A stretch of DNA of 64,000 nucleotides from assembly GCF_003933735.1 (NCBI RefSeq), contig NZ_RSED01000010.1, forward strand, positions 121,210-185,209. Reading direction: 5' to 3'. Below, piece after piece: positions 62,633 through 64,000 of the stretch (its first letter is position 1; the number at the start of each line of letters is the position of its first letter). This DNA comes from Aquabacterium soli. Its GTDB lineage: Bacteria > Pseudomonadota > Gammaproteobacteria > Burkholderiales > Burkholderiaceae_C. The notes below the pieces were generated by a model, which was given only the letters and a program-made list of their open reading frames with translations, did not search any database and was not told the origin of the DNA. The position numbers were made by a program, and so were the translations under genes.

Positions 62633-64000
62633 ATGACCAGCACGCCCACGCCCACCGAGACGCTCAAGAAGTACCTGCCCTGGCTGGTGGCCACGGCCCT
62701 GTTCATGGAGCAGTTGGACGCCACCATCGTCAACACCGCCATCCCGTCGATGGCCGTGAGCCTGCAGGCCACGCCCCTCAGCCTCAAGGCCGTGGTCAGC
62801 AGCTACATCCTGAGCCTGGCGGTGGGCATCCCGGTCAGCGGCTGGATGGCAGATCGCTTCGGCACGCGGCGCGTGTTCGGCGGGGCGGTGCTGCTCTTCA
62901 CGATCGCGTCGGTGCTGTGCGGCTTGGCCGTGAACGTGCCCATGCTGGTGGCCGCGCGCATCCTGCAGGGGCTGGGCGCGGCGATGATGATGCCGGTGGG
63001 GCGCCTGTGCATCATCCGCACCTTCCCGAAATCCGAGCTGCTGGGCGCGATGAACTTCGTGATCATCCCGGCGCTGATCGGGCCGCTGCTGGGCCCCACG
63101 GTGGGCGGCCTGATCGTGCACTGGCTGTCGTGGCGCGAGATCTTCTTCGTCAACGTGCCGGTGGGCGTGCTGGCGCTGTGGCTGATCTACAAGCACATGC
63201 CCGATTACAAGGGCGACCGCCGCCGCCCGCTCGATGTCATCGGCCTGGTGCTGTTCGGCACGGGCGCGGCCCTGCTGTCATGGCTGCTGGAGGTGTTCGG
63301 CGAGCACCGGCTCGACGTCACGTCGGAAGCGGTGCTGCTGGTGCTCTCGCTCTCCTTGCTCGGAGCCTATGTCTGGCATGCCCTGCGCGAGCCCTTCCCC
63401 TTGCTCAAGCTGGCGCTGTTCAAGGTGCGCACCTTCCGCGTGTCGGTGGTCGGCGGCTTCGTGACGCGGCTGGGCATCGGGGGCCTGCCCTTCCTGCTGC
63501 CATTGCTCTACCAGCTGGGCCTGGGCATGCCGGCGTGGCAGTCGGGGCTGTTGATGATGCCGGCGGCGCTGGGCGCCATGGGCATGAAGCTGGTGGCCGG
63601 GCGCCTGCTCAAGCGCCTGGGTTACCGCCAGGTGCTGACCGTGAACACCGTGCTGATCGGCATCACCATCGGCATGTTCTCGCTGATCGAGCTGGGCACG
63701 CCGATCTGGGCCATTGTGCTGCTGGGTCTGGCGCAGGGCCTGTTCAACTCGCTGCAGTTCAGCAGCATGAACACCATGGCCTATGCCGATGTGGACGCGG
63801 CTGACTCCAGCATGGCCAGCACCATCGCCAGTTCCATGCAGCAGATGTCGATGAGCTTCGGCCTGGCCTTCGGCACCTTGGTGGTGGGCTGGTACCTGGG
63901 CGACATGGCGCAGAGCGACCGCTTCGCGGTGATGCACGCGCTGGACCACGCCTTCCTGACGATGGCGGGGCTGACGGTGTTGTCGTCGTTGAGCTTCTGG
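62633..64000 (+). CDS. MFS exporter of the DHA2 (EmrB/QacA) family, 3' end outside window
   Basis: 456 codons from ATG 62633 (preceded by TGGAGG) and open to the end of the window. The start KKYLPWLVATALFMEQLDATIVNTAIPSMAVSL and the segments GWMADRFGTRRVFGGAVLLF (motif A), RILQGLGAAMMMPVGRLCII and ALIGPLLGPTVGGLIVHWLSWREIFFVNVPVG (motif C) are DHA2 hallmarks. It is a proton-driven drug or metabolite exporter. No adaptor (EmrA) gene is seen here. Confidence 0.92.
   Translation, partial: MTSTPTPTETLKKYLPWLVATALFMEQLDATIVNTAIPSMAVSLQATPLSLKAVVSSYILSLAVGIPVSGWMADRFGTRRVFGGAVLLFTIASVLCGLAVNVPMLVAARILQGLGAAMMMPVGRLCIIRTFPKSELLGAMNFVIIPALIGPLLGPTVGGLIVHWLSWREIFFVNVPVGVLALWLIYKHMPDYKGDRRRPLDVIGLVLFGTGAALLSWLLEVFGEHRLDVTSEAVLLVLSLSLLGAYVWHALREPFPLLKLALFKVRTFRVSVVGGFVTRLGIGGLPFLLPLLYQLGLGMPAWQSGLLMMPAALGAMGMKLVAGRLLKRLGYRQVLTVNTVLIGITIGMFSLIELGTPIWAIVLLGLAQGLFNSLQFSSMNTMAYADVDAADSSMASTIASSMQQMSMSFGLAFGTLVVGWYLGDMAQSDRFAVMHALDHAFLTMAGLTVLSSLSFW

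Noticed and set aside
62623..63804. A 393-codon forward open frame at the right end
   Set aside because: It is an out-of-frame shadow of the MFS exporter starting at 62633, which has clear membrane helices and family motifs.

Overview
The window is about 64 kb of GC-rich chromosome from a betaproteobacterium, most likely of the order Burkholderiales. Support comes from the gene order around the replication origin (gyrB-dnaN-dnaA on one side, rpmH-rnpA-yidD-yidC on the other, mnmE further right), a Burkholderia-type trimeric porin, a PEP-CTERM sorting-signal protein and uniformly high-GC codon use. The window lies across the chromosomal origin: DnaA boxes sit on both sides of dnaA (about 43.3 and 45.0 kb), and core genes point away from it in both directions. 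I cannot name the genus safely.

1-22.4 kb: an apolipoprotein N-acyltransferase-like gene cut by the window edge is followed by a long, tightly packed tad/flp (type IVc pilus) operon: Flp pilin, TadG-like and TadE-like proteins, two secreted proteins of unknown function, a small pilin-like protein, CpaB, a secretin carrying two SH3-like domains, an FHA-CpaF ATPase fusion, TadB, TadC and an unusual DUF192-TadE-OmpA fusion. Its last coupled genes are a 1775-residue Sec-exported RHS protein with a variable C-terminal domain and a secreted beta-helix protein. An AT-richer tail holds a short RHS-tip remnant and a lipoprotein. The RHS gene overlaps the pilus operon by 4 nt, so a toxin-like RHS protein appears to be wired into a Tad operon. 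This is the most unusual part of the window.

22.4-31 kb: a leftward three-gene phospholipid cassette (CDP-alcohol phosphatidyltransferase, acyltransferase, CdsA-like), an aminotransferase, a winged-helix/nucleotidyltransferase pair that may be a toxin-antitoxin or defence module, a TAXI-type solute-binding protein, an M20 peptidase and a small XRE regulator. 31-39 kb: a type I restriction-modification locus (hsdM, hsdS, an AlbA_2/Schlafen-like gene, hsdR) with a cluster of repeated operator-like sites before hsdR, then an orphan MntA-like nucleotidyltransferase behind gyrB.

39-48.3 kb: the replication/translation core. 48.3-55.5 kb: a spermidine/putrescine-type ABC importer operon that also carries its own porin, a GntR regulator and an Asp/Glu/hydantoin racemase-family enzyme. 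Three 23-bp-spaced GntR-like sites precede it. 55.5-64 kb: a PEP-CTERM protein, a sterol desaturase/fatty-acid hydroxylase, mnmE, a CVNH-like secreted protein, several small proteins, two DUF1801 proteins, a lipocalin and a DHA2-type MFS exporter running off the right end. I saw no tRNA, rRNA, insertion sequence or CRISPR array.
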